Source: a virus
Reading direction: 5' to 3' (one strand)
DNA: 33,577 nt
IMG/VR virus record: IMGVR_UViG_3300047998_000025
Location: 1 to 33,577 of that record
Shown: positions 17,726-23,770 of the stretch, piece after piece
Numbering within the stretch: the first letter of the stretch is position 1
Layout: each line of letters starts with the position of its first letter
The notes under the pieces: generated by a model
The model's database searches: none
What the model was told of the DNA's origin: nothing
What the model saw: only the letters and a program-made list of their open reading frames with translations
Position numbers and translations under genes: made by a program

Positions 17726-17903
17726 GGTGTATCATCTCCTCTATGTCTGCGAGTGTTCGTAGATCAGCACGGTCAATCACATCTCCGTCATCTAAACTAA
17801 CAGCGAAACATTTGTTGCACAAGTCTACAAACTCTTGGCTAACAGCGAATCGTCTTGTAGCTTCGTAGTCTGTTAGCTCTACGTCACACGCTATACATCT
17901 CAT
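17661..17903 (-). CDS. Small zinc-finger-like protein
   Basis: The 80-residue protein begins MRCIACDVELTDYEATRRFA and continues with LCNKCF: two CxxC pairs (Cys3/Cys6 and Cys28/Cys31) that should bind one zinc. The rest is acidic (DDGDVIDRADLRTLADIEEM). I recall a similar CxAC..ELTD.E.TR opening among conserved small T7-like phage proteins in replication operons; no function is known. Its ATG overlaps the upstream nuclease stop (ATGA). Confidence 0.72.
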   Translation of the reverse strand: MRCIACDVELTDYEATRRFAVSQEFVDLCNKCFAVSLDDGDVIDRADLRTLADIEEMIHHEQDWDLDIGTGTVDGDLPEV

Positions 17904-18397
17904 TCAATAAGTTCCTCTACCGGCGTCAGCTTGTACTGATCTAAAAAGTAGGCTGGTTTGTTTCTACCAAAAGGATCGCCCCAGTTTTCCTCTTGCACTA
18001 TCTCATCGTAAGTAGCATAACCTACTACACTATATTCAGGAAAGCTACCCACCACTAACAAATACAAATCACACTGGTCGTTCTTCTTGTGAGGCATAAC
18101 AATAAGTCTGCCTGTTCTGTACTTGGTGGTCTTCACATCGACAGTCTTACCTTTACATATCAAGTCATGTGTAGGTAGTTCGCTTGCTTGAAAGTCTGTC
18201 TCAATATCGTAGTACACATTGAGTATCTTTGCTGCTGCCATCTCAGAAGCAACGCCATCAACATCAATGCTCTTGTACGACGTAACTTCTAGTATGTCTG
18301 ATTTACCAAAGCCTTTCTCTCTAGCATTCTCGTAACGCATACGAGCGATAGACTCACAAACCTTCTGCTCATTCTTACCTAACTTATAAGATAGCAC
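17900..18397 (-). CDS. Putative PD-(D/E)XK nuclease-like protein
   Basis: The start chosen is GTG 18397 (165 residues), because GAGGAGAAGGA lies just before it; a GTG at 18412 would place that site inside the gene. Residues 48-60 (GVASEMAAAKILN, with Glu52), THDLI (Asp78) and TVDVKTTKY (Asp87, Lys89) give the E...D...(D/E)xK layout of the restriction-like nuclease fold, on helix-strand-strand secondary structure. The substrate is unknown; processing of replication intermediates or of host DNA is likely from its place between primase-helicase and polymerase. Endonuclease I elsewhere in the operon is a separate junction nuclease. The gene overlaps helicase by 14 bp. Confidence 0.65.
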   Translation of the reverse strand: MLSYKLGKNEQKVCESIARMRYENAREKGFGKSDILEVTSYKSIDVDGVASEMAAAKILNVYYDIETDFQASELPTHDLICKGKTVDVKTTKYRTGRLIVMPHKKNDQCDLYLLVVGSFPEYSVVGYATYDEIVQEENWGDPFGRNKPAYFLDQYKLTPVEELIE

Positions 18398-20003
18398 TGT
18401 CCTTCTCCTCACGCTGTGTTAATCGTCCAGTAGCTTCGTTGTAGAACACCTCACACGCCTTACCTGTCTTGCCAGTGTACCTATTCTTCAACACACGCAG
18501 CACGGTCGTGTTTCTGACAACAGCGTCGTCACTCTGGCTGTTACGTTCAGCACCAATGACCGCATCAGAGAGCTGTGCAATCGACGCAGAGCCACGTAAC
18601 ATACCAAGGCTAGTGACAGCACCATCCTCCAACTGCTTCCCTTCAGGGCGTCGTAGGTGGCTCACAAGGAACATACAAATACCCATCTCCTGTACGAACG
18701 TACGCAGCTTAGTCATGATCATGTCCAAGGCACGTCGTTCATCACCGTTGCTCTGGTCAGAGACAAGGATAGAAACGTGATCGAGTACGATATAACGTAC
18801 GCCTAGTACCTTGACGAAGTATCTCATACGGCCCAGTACGTTTTCTATCTCGTTACTACCGAAGTGTTCCCACAGATAGACACGGTTCTCATAGTCCATC
18901 GTATCGTACACAAGGTCAATGTCTTGGTCGTCGTACTCACAGTCAGGTAAGTGGATAGGCTTGTTCAGTTCAAGACCGACAAGCCCACGCATGGTACGCT
19001 CAGGTGTCTCTTCAAGAAACATCAGACCAAGGTTGTCTTCAGACTGCGCCATGATGGAGCTAACAATCTCACGTAGGAGAGTAGACTTACCTAGTCCAGA
19101 GCCAGCACAGATCGTCACCAGCTCCGCCGTGCGTATACCGTAGAGGTGTTTGTTCAGTCCCTCGAATGGGTACTGTACCTCTGCCTTGGTGAGTGGCTTC
19201 TTAATCAAATCACGTAGCTCACCAGCACCAACGATACCTTCAGGTGTGTAAGGCTGGGCAGACCAGAACACTTTGGTGTACATCTCCGCCTGATTGTTAA
19301 CAAGATAATCACACGCATCCTTGTAGCCGTTGACGTGCTTAACAATCCTCGCCTTGTTACCGAACAGATCAGCACACTCCTTCGCTGCCTTCTGTCCCGG
19401 CTCGTCAGCATCGAAACAAATAACAATGTTCTCGAAGCTGTTCAACCAATCATAAAAAAGGCGACAGTCCTTTGCCGCCGACGTTGCACCGTTACGGACA
19501 CTGACAACGGGATACTTACTACCTGTCATTTGGTGAGCCGCTAACGCATCATACTCACCTTCAACGATAGTCACATACTTACCACCTTCAGGGAACAAGT
19601 GTTGGCCATACATTCCTGCGTTCTTCCAATCTCCAACGATACTGAACCGCTTGTCAGGGTTACGAACCTTAGCAGCTATCGGCTTTGTTGGATCGTCAGG
19701 GTTGTAGTAACCGAATGTTGTAACTTCACCTTGCTTGAGTGCTGCGTACTTCTTCGCCGTCGTTCCTGTAATGAGACGGTCAGTAATCGTACGGTACTCC
19801 GCTGTGATTAACCGATGTTCTGTCTGACTGAACGATGGCTTTGGCGCATCGCTGATAGATCCTAGCTCTCTCACGTTATCCCTCGTTGCGGCTTTGGTGT
19901 ACTTGCTACAGTTAAAACAATAACTAGAGCCGTCCTCGTTGTACGATAACGCATCACTGCTACCGCAATCTGAACACGGTTGGTGCGTCTCAGTGAATGC
20001 CAT
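18384..20003 (-). CDS. Primase-helicase (T7 gp4-like)
   Basis: From ATG 20003 (539 residues; AGGA upstream) the domains are a zinc-binding primase domain (CSDC and CFNC: Cys10, 13, 29, 32), TOPRIM (VEGEYDAL 147-154, FDADEPG 197-203), and a DnaB-type helicase with Walker A GSGLGKST (301-308), Walker B YIVLDH (404-409), LVSHLRRPEGK (446-456) and GSASIAQLSDAVIG (471-484). T7 gp4 is 566 residues. It unwinds the fork and makes primers for the polymerase. An in-frame ATG at 20039 would extend it by 12 residues but collide more with the preceding small gene. Confidence 0.93.
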   Translation of the reverse strand: MAFTETHQPCSDCGSSDALSYNEDGSSYCFNCSKYTKAATRDNVRELGSISDAPKPSFSQTEHRLITAEYRTITDRLITGTTAKKYAALKQGEVTTFGYYNPDDPTKPIAAKVRNPDKRFSIVGDWKNAGMYGQHLFPEGGKYVTIVEGEYDALAAHQMTGSKYPVVSVRNGATSAAKDCRLFYDWLNSFENIVICFDADEPGQKAAKECADLFGNKARIVKHVNGYKDACDYLVNNQAEMYTKVFWSAQPYTPEGIVGAGELRDLIKKPLTKAEVQYPFEGLNKHLYGIRTAELVTICAGSGLGKSTLLREIVSSIMAQSEDNLGLMFLEETPERTMRGLVGLELNKPIHLPDCEYDDQDIDLVYDTMDYENRVYLWEHFGSNEIENVLGRMRYFVKVLGVRYIVLDHVSILVSDQSNGDERRALDMIMTKLRTFVQEMGICMFLVSHLRRPEGKQLEDGAVTSLGMLRGSASIAQLSDAVIGAERNSQSDDAVVRNTTVLRVLKNRYTGKTGKACEVFYNEATGRLTQREEKDSAIL

Positions 20004-20172
20004 AACGTCCTGCCCCCATGTCAGTGTAAAGCTCGTCAACTTCTTCGTCGTTCATTGCTTCTAACAAGTCAGTAAAGAAACCACCTGCGATGTTCATAGC
20101 TTCAATGAGAGTCAACGTCTCAAGCTGTCGTTCAACAAGCTCACTTACTTTCTGTTCTTTAGAGATACTCAT
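19990..20172 (-). CDS. Small hypothetical protein before primase-helicase
   Basis: The 60-residue product (MSISKEQKVSELVERQLETL, then a MNDEEVDELY end) is helical and acidic. AAGG lies 10 bases upstream, and the end overlaps the helicase start by 14 bp, so it may be coupled to helicase translation. No family was recognised. A 72-bp AT-rich gap separates it from the gene upstream, the longest break inside this operon. Confidence 0.62.
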   Translation of the reverse strand: MSISKEQKVSELVERQLETLTLIEAMNIAGGFFTDLLEAMNDEEVDELYTDMGAGRYGIH

Positions 20173-20230
20173 AGGTTAAATACCTTATAAGATAATATTT
20201 TTAAATTAAACTTTTCTGCTTTCTGTATAG

Positions 20231-20261
20231 ATTATAAACACAGCTCACAGTTCTTCGTCAA
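20231..20261 (-). promoter_or_regulatory. Candidate internal sigma70 promoter for replication genes
   Basis: Read on the minus strand, TTGACG (20261-20256) is followed after 19 bp by a perfect TATAAT (20236-20231). It lies at the end of a small gene and before the 60-residue gene and primase-helicase. The -10 box is perfect, but the spacing is two bases longer than ideal. The AT-rich gap that follows (20173-20244) fits a transcript start, so a middle promoter for replication genes is possible. Confidence 0.35.
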
Positions 20262-20427
20262 CAATGTGTTCAACAATTTTATCGTAGACGTGTTGATCAA
20301 TCATCTCAACCAGCTCGACACCGTACCACTTGACAGAGTCGAGGACGATCAAACCATCCTCGCTGGTAAACTCTACGGTAATGTCAACCAGTATTTCTAC
20401 GTCAAATAGATTACATTCACCCTTCAT
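20245..20427 (-). CDS. Very acidic small protein
   Basis: The 60-residue product has 16 Asp/Glu and only 3 Lys, no Arg (net about -13), with alternating hydrophobic strands (VEILVDITVEF, LIVLDSVKWYGVEL) and a final acidic helix. GAGG precedes the ATG, which overlaps the upstream stop (ATGA). No family was recognised. Small acidic early proteins of phages often bind host enzymes or mimic DNA, so an anti-host role is possible but unproven. Confidence 0.68.
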   Translation of the reverse strand: MKGECNLFDVEILVDITVEFTSEDGLIVLDSVKWYGVELVEMIDQHVYDKIVEHIVDEEL

Positions 20428-20585
20428 AAAACCTCACTTGTATGCTTGACAATTCTGTATCGTTTACCATTGTCCCGCTTTGTTTGCACGTAGTACTTCG
20501 CTTCGCCTACGTCGTCCGTTGTAAACACCTGCGACCATACATCGTCGTATAACTCAACTACATATATTGTATTAACACCAATCAT
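20424..20585 (-). CDS. 53-residue early protein
   Basis: This gene is short enough to be missed by a 60-residue cut-off. From ATG 20585 it encodes MIGVNTIYVVELYDDVWSQV, then VFTTDDVGEAKYYVQ, then a basic part (TKRDNGKRYRIVK), ending TSEVL. A strong AGGAG lies 7 bases upstream, and the TGA overlaps the next ATG (ATGA). The first half (strand, then DD..EA..Y helix) is a common small-phage-protein shape. No function is known. Confidence 0.75.
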   Translation of the reverse strand: MIGVNTIYVVELYDDVWSQVFTTDDVGEAKYYVQTKRDNGKRYRIVKHTSEVL

Positions 20586-20594
20586 GTCTCTCTC

Positions 20595-20783
20595 CTAATC
20601 AAACGTTAAAACAAAGTGGCCTTCTTCAGGCATGCTCGCATCGTCTACGCGGTAGGTAAAGTGTGTTATCTTCACTGCGTTGATAAGCTGCAAGTCATCC
20701 TCACCTCTACTGTAACAAACCTCTTGTTTCAAGTAACGATCATCCATGCGTAACAATGTTTCGATTAACTTTTGATATGTCAT
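20595..20783 (-). CDS. Small conserved-type phage protein
   Basis: The 62-residue product (MTYQKLIETLLRMDDRYLKQ, then EVCYSRGEDDLQL and a strand-rich end FVLTFD) resembles a short family in marine phages that opens MTY.EL...L..L....L...V.... AAGGAG precedes the ATG. The upstream HTH gene stops three bases earlier. No function is established. Confidence 0.7.
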   Translation of the reverse strand: MTYQKLIETLLRMDDRYLKQEVCYSRGEDDLQLINAVKITHFTYRVDDASMPEEGHFVLTFD

Positions 20784-20786
20784 GTC

Positions 20787-20960
20787 TCACTCCTTCGCGT
20801 CTATGAAACGCTGTAGCTTTCCCATCTCTTTAAGTTTCTTCAATGCGTCCCGCTCAATCTTCTGCACTGTTATGCGGTGCAGTCCTAACGCCTTCGCTAC
20901 TTCTTCCTGCGTCATGTGATAATCTGCTGGGCTGCCGTGGTACTTCCGTTTGTCTGCCAT
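20787..20960 (-). CDS. Tiny HTH protein resembling sigma70 region 4
   Basis: Also below a 60-residue cut-off: 57 residues from ATG 20960 (GAGG five bases upstream) to TGA 20789-20787. Residues 16-46 read MTQEEVAKALGLHRITVQKI, then ERDALKKLKEM. This is the 'L(T/S).EEVA..LG(L/V)(T/S)R..V..IE..AL.KL' pattern of sigma70 region 4, the part that binds the -35 element and the RNA polymerase beta flap. The other sigma regions are missing. The first 15 residues are basic (MADKRKYHGSPADYH). It sits in the early block of a phage with no RNA polymerase in view. It may steer host polymerase or act as a simple DNA-binding repressor or activator; both fit the motif. Confidence 0.78.
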   Translation of the reverse strand: MADKRKYHGSPADYHMTQEEVAKALGLHRITVQKIERDALKKLKEMGKLQRFIDAKE

Positions 20961-21185
20961 CTATGCCTCAAGTGTTGCCTGTCCTGTCACTTCGATATGT
21001 AACCACCCTATCCATGCAATGTAACTAGCTCCGCTGTATTCGTCTGCCGGTACGTATGCCGTGGACAATCTAAAGGTACCAGTGAAGTACAAGTCGATCA
21101 AGTGTCTGTCCGTCTCGATAACGAGTCCGTTATTGCCAAAGTCTGTCACGTATTTGTAGTACCGTTTAGCCGTTGTGATCTTCAT
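20961..21185 (-). CDS. Hypothetical early protein
   Basis: The 74-residue product begins MKITTAKRYYKYVTDFGNNG and is strand-rich (LVIETDRHLIDLYFTG, SYIAWIGWLHIEVTG). GGGAGG lies eight bases before the ATG, which overlaps the upstream stop (ATGA); its own TAG directly touches the HTH gene's ATG. No family or motif was recognised. Confidence 0.68.
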   Translation of the reverse strand: MKITTAKRYYKYVTDFGNNGLVIETDRHLIDLYFTGTFRLSTAYVPADEYSGASYIAWIGWLHIEVTGQATLEA

Positions 21186-21358
21186 CGCATCAACCTCCCT
21201 TGTTTGTTTAATTCTTTCATGCGTCTCTTGTAACGTGCGTTGCGCTTGCGTCGTCGTCGGTTGCGTGGATCATTCCAGCTCTCATAAGCCCAGCAAAGGC
21301 CAGCCCATACCGGCACGAAGCTAAACAAAATTGCAATGTCAAGTAGTGTAGGGTTCAT
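21182..21358 (-). CDS. Small membrane protein with basic tail
   Basis: From ATG 21358 (58 residues; GGAGG seven bases upstream) the protein has one N-terminal membrane segment (LLDIAILFSFVPVWAGLCWA), then a strongly basic tail (DPRNRRRRKRNARYKRRMKE). The upstream ATG at 21373 would place the ribosome site inside the gene, so it was rejected. A basic tail after one membrane span suggests N-out, C-in topology with contact to nucleic acid or acidic lipids; the role is unknown. Confidence 0.7.
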   Translation of the reverse strand: MNPTLLDIAILFSFVPVWAGLCWAYESWNDPRNRRRRKRNARYKRRMKELNKQGRLMR

Positions 21359-21360
21359 TA

Positions 21361-21558
21361 TCACGCCTCCCATGTTTGTTTCACGTCGTCTAAGCTTTTA
21401 CACCAAAGCCACACCTCTAAGCTGCCGCCGTTCATGTCACCAAGTGATAACTGTCCAGCCTTGTAAGCTTCCGTGTAGCTGTAATAGTCATTCTCCGATG
21501 TGTAAAGATCGCCGCCGTCTCTATCTATAATCGTGTAACCGAATGTTTCGTTATCCAT
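21361..21558 (-). CDS. Hypothetical early protein
   Basis: The 65-residue acidic protein begins MDNETFGYTIIDRDGGDLYT and continues YSYTEAYKAGQLSLGDMNGG, then SLEVWLWCKSLDDVKQTWEA. The beta-strand/helix mix and the central GGDLY and AYKAGQLSLGD motifs suggest a small alpha/beta fold. GAGG lies upstream, and the start shares a base with the previous stop (TAATG). Unrecognised. Confidence 0.68.
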   Translation of the reverse strand: MDNETFGYTIIDRDGGDLYTSENDYYSYTEAYKAGQLSLGDMNGGSLEVWLWCKSLDDVKQTWEA

Positions 21559-21863
21559 TATGCCACCTCATATGCGCTATAGAAAAATATTGATTGTAAT
21601 ACCGTGTCGTCTGACAGACAAACAGCTTTTGGGAACATCCCGTCATCTTCGAGTGCTTCGCTCATACCGTGCAAGTCTACCGTGTACACGTCATCGACTA
21701 GGTTTTCTCGTATGTGGTCTGCTATTGCGTAACGTCCTGAGACAAACTTGAGCCACCCTAGTTCCGTATCTGTGAGCCTGTATTGCTCCCCGTCCTCGAG
21801 CTGATAATGATAATTCTCAAAGTCACCATCTTGTGAACGTAAACTGTCGCTTGTATGTATCAT
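21558..21863 (-). CDS. Acidic early protein
   Basis: This 101-residue protein has 21 Asp/Glu against 6 Lys/Arg. Its middle (RLTDTELGWLKFVSGRYAIA, then DHIRENLVDD) looks helical and the ends look strand-like. It overlaps both neighbours by 1-4 bases. No family was recognised. With the other acidic proteins of this block it is a candidate for interfering with host proteins; that is inference from charge and early position. Confidence 0.68.
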   Translation of the reverse strand: MIHTSDSLRSQDGDFENYHYQLEDGEQYRLTDTELGWLKFVSGRYAIADHIRENLVDDVYTVDLHGMSEALEDDGMFPKAVCLSDDTVLQSIFFYSAYEVA

Positions 21864-22186
21864 GCCGCTACTTCCTCCGCTTCCTGTACTGCTTCCTCAA
21901 TAAACTCAACCCAAATGTGATAGGCGATCTGACACATCAACGTGTCAACTGATAGCGGCTTACCGTTCAAGTCCAACGCGGCTTCGCTTGCTCGCTCGTA
22001 TCTGTCCCAGTCCCACTGGCGGATGTAGTTAACAAAATCCCAAGCATGTGAGTAATAGATAACCTCTCGCCGTCCGTCTGCGTATTGGTGAATCAGATCG
22101 TAGCTTTCCTCGTCAAACTTTTCACAACTCCATTTAATTTCTTTTGCGATTGCTCTCGCTTCGTTTAAGTAATCTCCGTAGTTCAT
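21860..22186 (-). CDS. Acidic helical early protein
   Basis: The 108-residue protein begins MNYGDYLNEARAIAKEIKWS and contains YDLIHQYADGRREVIYYSHA followed by long amphipathic helices and an acidic end (EEAVQEAEEVAA). The 'DL.H..ADGR..VIYY..A' part recalls a small family in other phages, but I know no function. AAGGAG lies eight bases upstream, inside the short gap after the 52-residue gene. Confidence 0.7.
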   Translation of the reverse strand: MNYGDYLNEARAIAKEIKWSCEKFDEESYDLIHQYADGRREVIYYSHAWDFVNYIRQWDWDRYERASEAALDLNGKPLSVDTLMCQIAYHIWVEFIEEAVQEAEEVAA

Positions 22187-22198
22187 CGTTATTTCTCC

Positions 22199-22357
22199 TT
22201 AGTATCCTAACCATTCTAAAACTTCGTTTGATTTATAAACTGATTTGCTTCCTACTTCCTCTACAAACTCAGCCCAGTCTACGCCATGCGCTAACACCTC
22301 CGCCTTGGCTTGCTTTGCTGATACGTCGTATCCTTCCATTGCTTCGTCGTATGTCAT
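22199..22357 (-). CDS. First gene of the leftward operon, 52 residues
   Basis: Also below a 60-residue cut-off. From ATG 22357 it encodes MTYDEAMEGYDVSAKQAKAE, then VLAHGVDWAEFVEEVG, ending KSVYKSNEVLEWLGY. GGAG lies nine bases upstream. The C-terminal 'Y....VL.WLGY' ending is typical of very small phage proteins. It is the gene nearest the control region, so it should be among the first transcribed. Unknown function. Confidence 0.72.
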   Translation of the reverse strand: MTYDEAMEGYDVSAKQAKAEVLAHGVDWAEFVEEVGSKSVYKSNEVLEWLGY

Positions 22358-22555
22358 GTGGTGTATCTCCGTTGCGTTGTTGATGTGAGTAACTTTAGGC
22401 GAAGGTTTTGAGTATGTCTAATATTGATTTTAAATATTGTTTTCGAAAACCATTCACGAGATGAATAATGCCTGAACTGCTCACGTATAAAAGATCGCCT
22501 GCGCGCGTCTAACATGGTGACAACATAGAGTCAATACTGTTTATGCGTACAGTGT

Positions 22556-22588
22556 CTATGGTGTGGCTATGGTGTGTCTATAGGGTCC
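22556..22588 (+). repeat. Three 11-bp direct repeats
   Basis: CTATGGTGTGG, CTATGGTGTGT and CTATAGGGTCC start at 22556, 22567 and 22578, one helical turn apart. GTCTATG (22554-22560) also has its inverted partner CATAGAC at 22591-22597, and GTCTAT/ATAGAC (22576-22581 and 22592-22597) can form a hairpin with a 10-base loop. Such phased copies are typical of sites for an initiator or regulator. Confidence 0.6.
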
Positions 22589-22624
22589 CACATAGACTCT
22601 CACACCTCACCTTTGAAGATCTAC

Positions 22625-22650
22625 ATATGCGCATATAAAGATACCTTTAT
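22625..22650 (+). repeat. 12-bp palindrome followed by AT-rich inverted repeat
   Basis: ATATGCGCATAT (22625-22636) is a perfect palindrome. ATAAAG and CTTTAT (22635-22640, 22645-22650) form arms around a 4-base loop. The pair is AT-rich, next to the iterons and the G-run block. It may be a dimeric protein site or unwinding element. Confidence 0.55.
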
Positions 22651-22668
22651 GTTTGTCTGTACAGATCT

Positions 22669-22683
22669 GGGGCGGGGGAGGGG
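22669..22683 (+). other. G-run block (13 of 15 bases G)
   Basis: GGGG-C-GGGGG-A-GGGG is unlike the AT-rich surroundings. Three G-runs of four or more allow, at most, a two-layer or intermolecular quadruplex. It could pause polymerases or mark a replication start. Confidence 0.55.
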
Positions 22684-22863
22684 CTGTGTCTGTGTAAATT
22701 ATATATGTACCCACCTAGACACAAAAAAGAGTCAAATTAGACCCTAAAATAACCCCTAGTTATCTAACAAGAAACAATATATAAATCAATAACATGATCG
22801 GTTCAGAATCTGGACCGTGCTGGTACAGTTTAAAGGACAATACAGTCTTGTTAAAAATAATGC

Positions 22864-22892
22864 TTGACAAATCCCTAAAAGTATGGTACAAT
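22864..22892 (+). promoter_or_regulatory. Strong sigma70-type promoter for the rightward operon
   Basis: TTGACA (22864-22869), a 17-bp spacer and TACAAT (22887-22892) differ from consensus by one base. GTATGG precedes the -10 box, as in the promoter at 28228. Transcription should start near 22899 and read the terminase, endolysin and portal genes after a leader of about 120 bases. An A/T-rich tract lies upstream. Confidence 0.8.
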
Positions 22893-22908
22893 AAATAGTA
22901 TATTATGT

Positions 22909-23006
22909 CTTTAAAGATTCTTTACCGCGCTGAGTAAGATAAATTTTATATGATAATTATTAAATGTATGTCATATAAGCACGGTAACGAGACTTTAAAG
23001 AGTCTT
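22909..23006 (+). promoter_or_regulatory. Pair of 14-bp repeats in the leader, operator candidate
   Basis: CTTTAAAGATTCTT (22909-22922) and CTTTAAAGAGTCTT (22993-23006) differ by one base. They lie 84 bp apart, near eight helical turns. The first lies about 10 bases after the predicted start; the second sits just before the first gene's ribosome site, and AGACT/AGTCT around it can form a small hairpin. Repressor or antiterminator binding is possible. Confidence 0.5.
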
Positions 23007-23019
23007 ATAAGAGGTATGT

Positions 23020-23430
23020 ATGTCAGATGTTGATAATCCTCCTCGCCGAAAGCGTGGAAGACCGCGTAAAAGTGACGTTACAACAGTAAAAAAAGGTAAT
23101 CGCAACGCTGTTGGTCGCCCGAAGGGTGACGCTGCCGTCATTAACGAATACAAAGCACGTATGTTAGCGTCTCCAAAGTCCCGAAAGGTGTTAGACACTA
23201 TCTTTGACGCAGCTCTTGACCATGATCATAAGAATCAAGCAGCAGCGTGGAAGCTTGTTATGGACAGGATACTGCCCGTTGCAGCGTTTGAGAAGGATAT
23301 TGTTAAGGATGGTGGACGTAACGCCATTCAGATTAACATTAGTGGTGTTGGTACAGTAGATGTAAGTGAACCTACAACAGTTGCTACGTCTAGCGACATT
23401 ATAGAAGGCGAAGTAGTCGATGAATCTTAA
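23020..23430 (+). CDS. Probable small terminase subunit
   Basis: The 136-residue protein opens with an AT-hook-like basic stretch (PPRRKRGRPRKSD, residues 6-18, then NAVGRPKGD). A helical core follows (YKARMLASPKSRKVLDTIFD, then HKNQAAAWKLVMDRILPVAA), then a strand-rich acidic tail. Being first in the packaging operon, three genes before large terminase, with a DNA-binding N-terminus, fits the subunit that selects the packaging site. GAGG lies six bases upstream. The helical core matches my memory of small terminases of marine podoviruses, but no catalytic motif can confirm it. Confidence 0.65.
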   Translation: MSDVDNPPRRKRGRPRKSDVTTVKKGNRNAVGRPKGDAAVINEYKARMLASPKSRKVLDTIFDAALDHDHKNQAAAWKLVMDRILPVAAFEKDIVKDGGRNAIQINISGVGTVDVSEPTTVATSSDIIEGEVVDES

Positions 23431-23770
23431 ACATTTTGATCCTTCAGAGTTTAACTGTCAAGTCACTGGCACCAATAACATGGAGCGAGACTTTTTAGAG
23501 AAGATGGATGAGTTACGTGAGGCGTGTGGTTTTCCTTTCCAGATTACCAGTGGGTATCGACACCCTACTGAGCATCCGATAGAGGCTGAGAAAGACGTAC
23601 CCGGCACTCACGCGCAGGGCATCGCGGCGGATATAAGAATAACAAACGCCGTGTTTCGCCTTAAGATTGTAACGCATGCTATTCGTTTAGGATTTACAGG
23701 AATAGGAATTGCTTCTGACTTTGTACACGTTGATACGCGTGGTACAACGCCTGTTATGTGGACTTACTAA
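23420..23770 (+). CDS. Endolysin, M15-type peptidase
   Basis: The 116-residue product carries the Peptidase_M15_3 layout: QITSGYRHP (41-49), GTHAQGIAADI (His64, Asp71) and FVHVD (His103, Asp105). These are the zinc ligands and catalytic residues of D-Ala-D-Ala carboxypeptidase/L-Ala-D-Glu endopeptidase-like enzymes. It would cut peptidoglycan cross-links once the holin opens the membrane. No signal peptide or membrane segment is visible, so holin dependence is expected. It overlaps the previous gene by 11 bp and the next by one (TAATG). Confidence 0.88.
   Translation: MNLKHFDPSEFNCQVTGTNNMERDFLEKMDELREACGFPFQITSGYRHPTEHPIEAEKDVPGTHAQGIAADIRITNAVFRLKIVTHAIRLGFTGIGIASDFVHVDTRGTTPVMWTY

Larger units (their letters stand above)
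22358..23019 (+). other. Non-coding control region between divergent operons
   Basis: This 662-bp gap is the only long one. Features seen from left to right are three 11-bp direct repeats with an inverted repeat (22554-22597), a 12-bp palindrome and a hairpin (22625-22650), a G-run block (22669-22683), an AT-rich stretch, a near-consensus rightward promoter (22864-22892) and two copies of a 14-bp motif in the leader. A leftward promoter must also lie here; TTGACT (22534-22529) with a weak TAGACG after 17 bp, and TATAAT (22703-22698) without a good -35, are the best candidates. The mix of palindromes, iterons and AT-rich DNA suggests a replication origin. Confidence 0.7.

Noticed and set aside
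22354-22515. 53-codon minus-strand frame just before the first early gene, overlapping its ATG
   Set aside because: Arg-rich with rare-type codons and no ribosome site; lies in the control region. Could be revisited if conserved.
22506-22534. Leftward promoter TTGACT-17-TAGACG
   Set aside because: The -10 matches only three of six bases; noted in the control-region entry but too weak to annotate alone.
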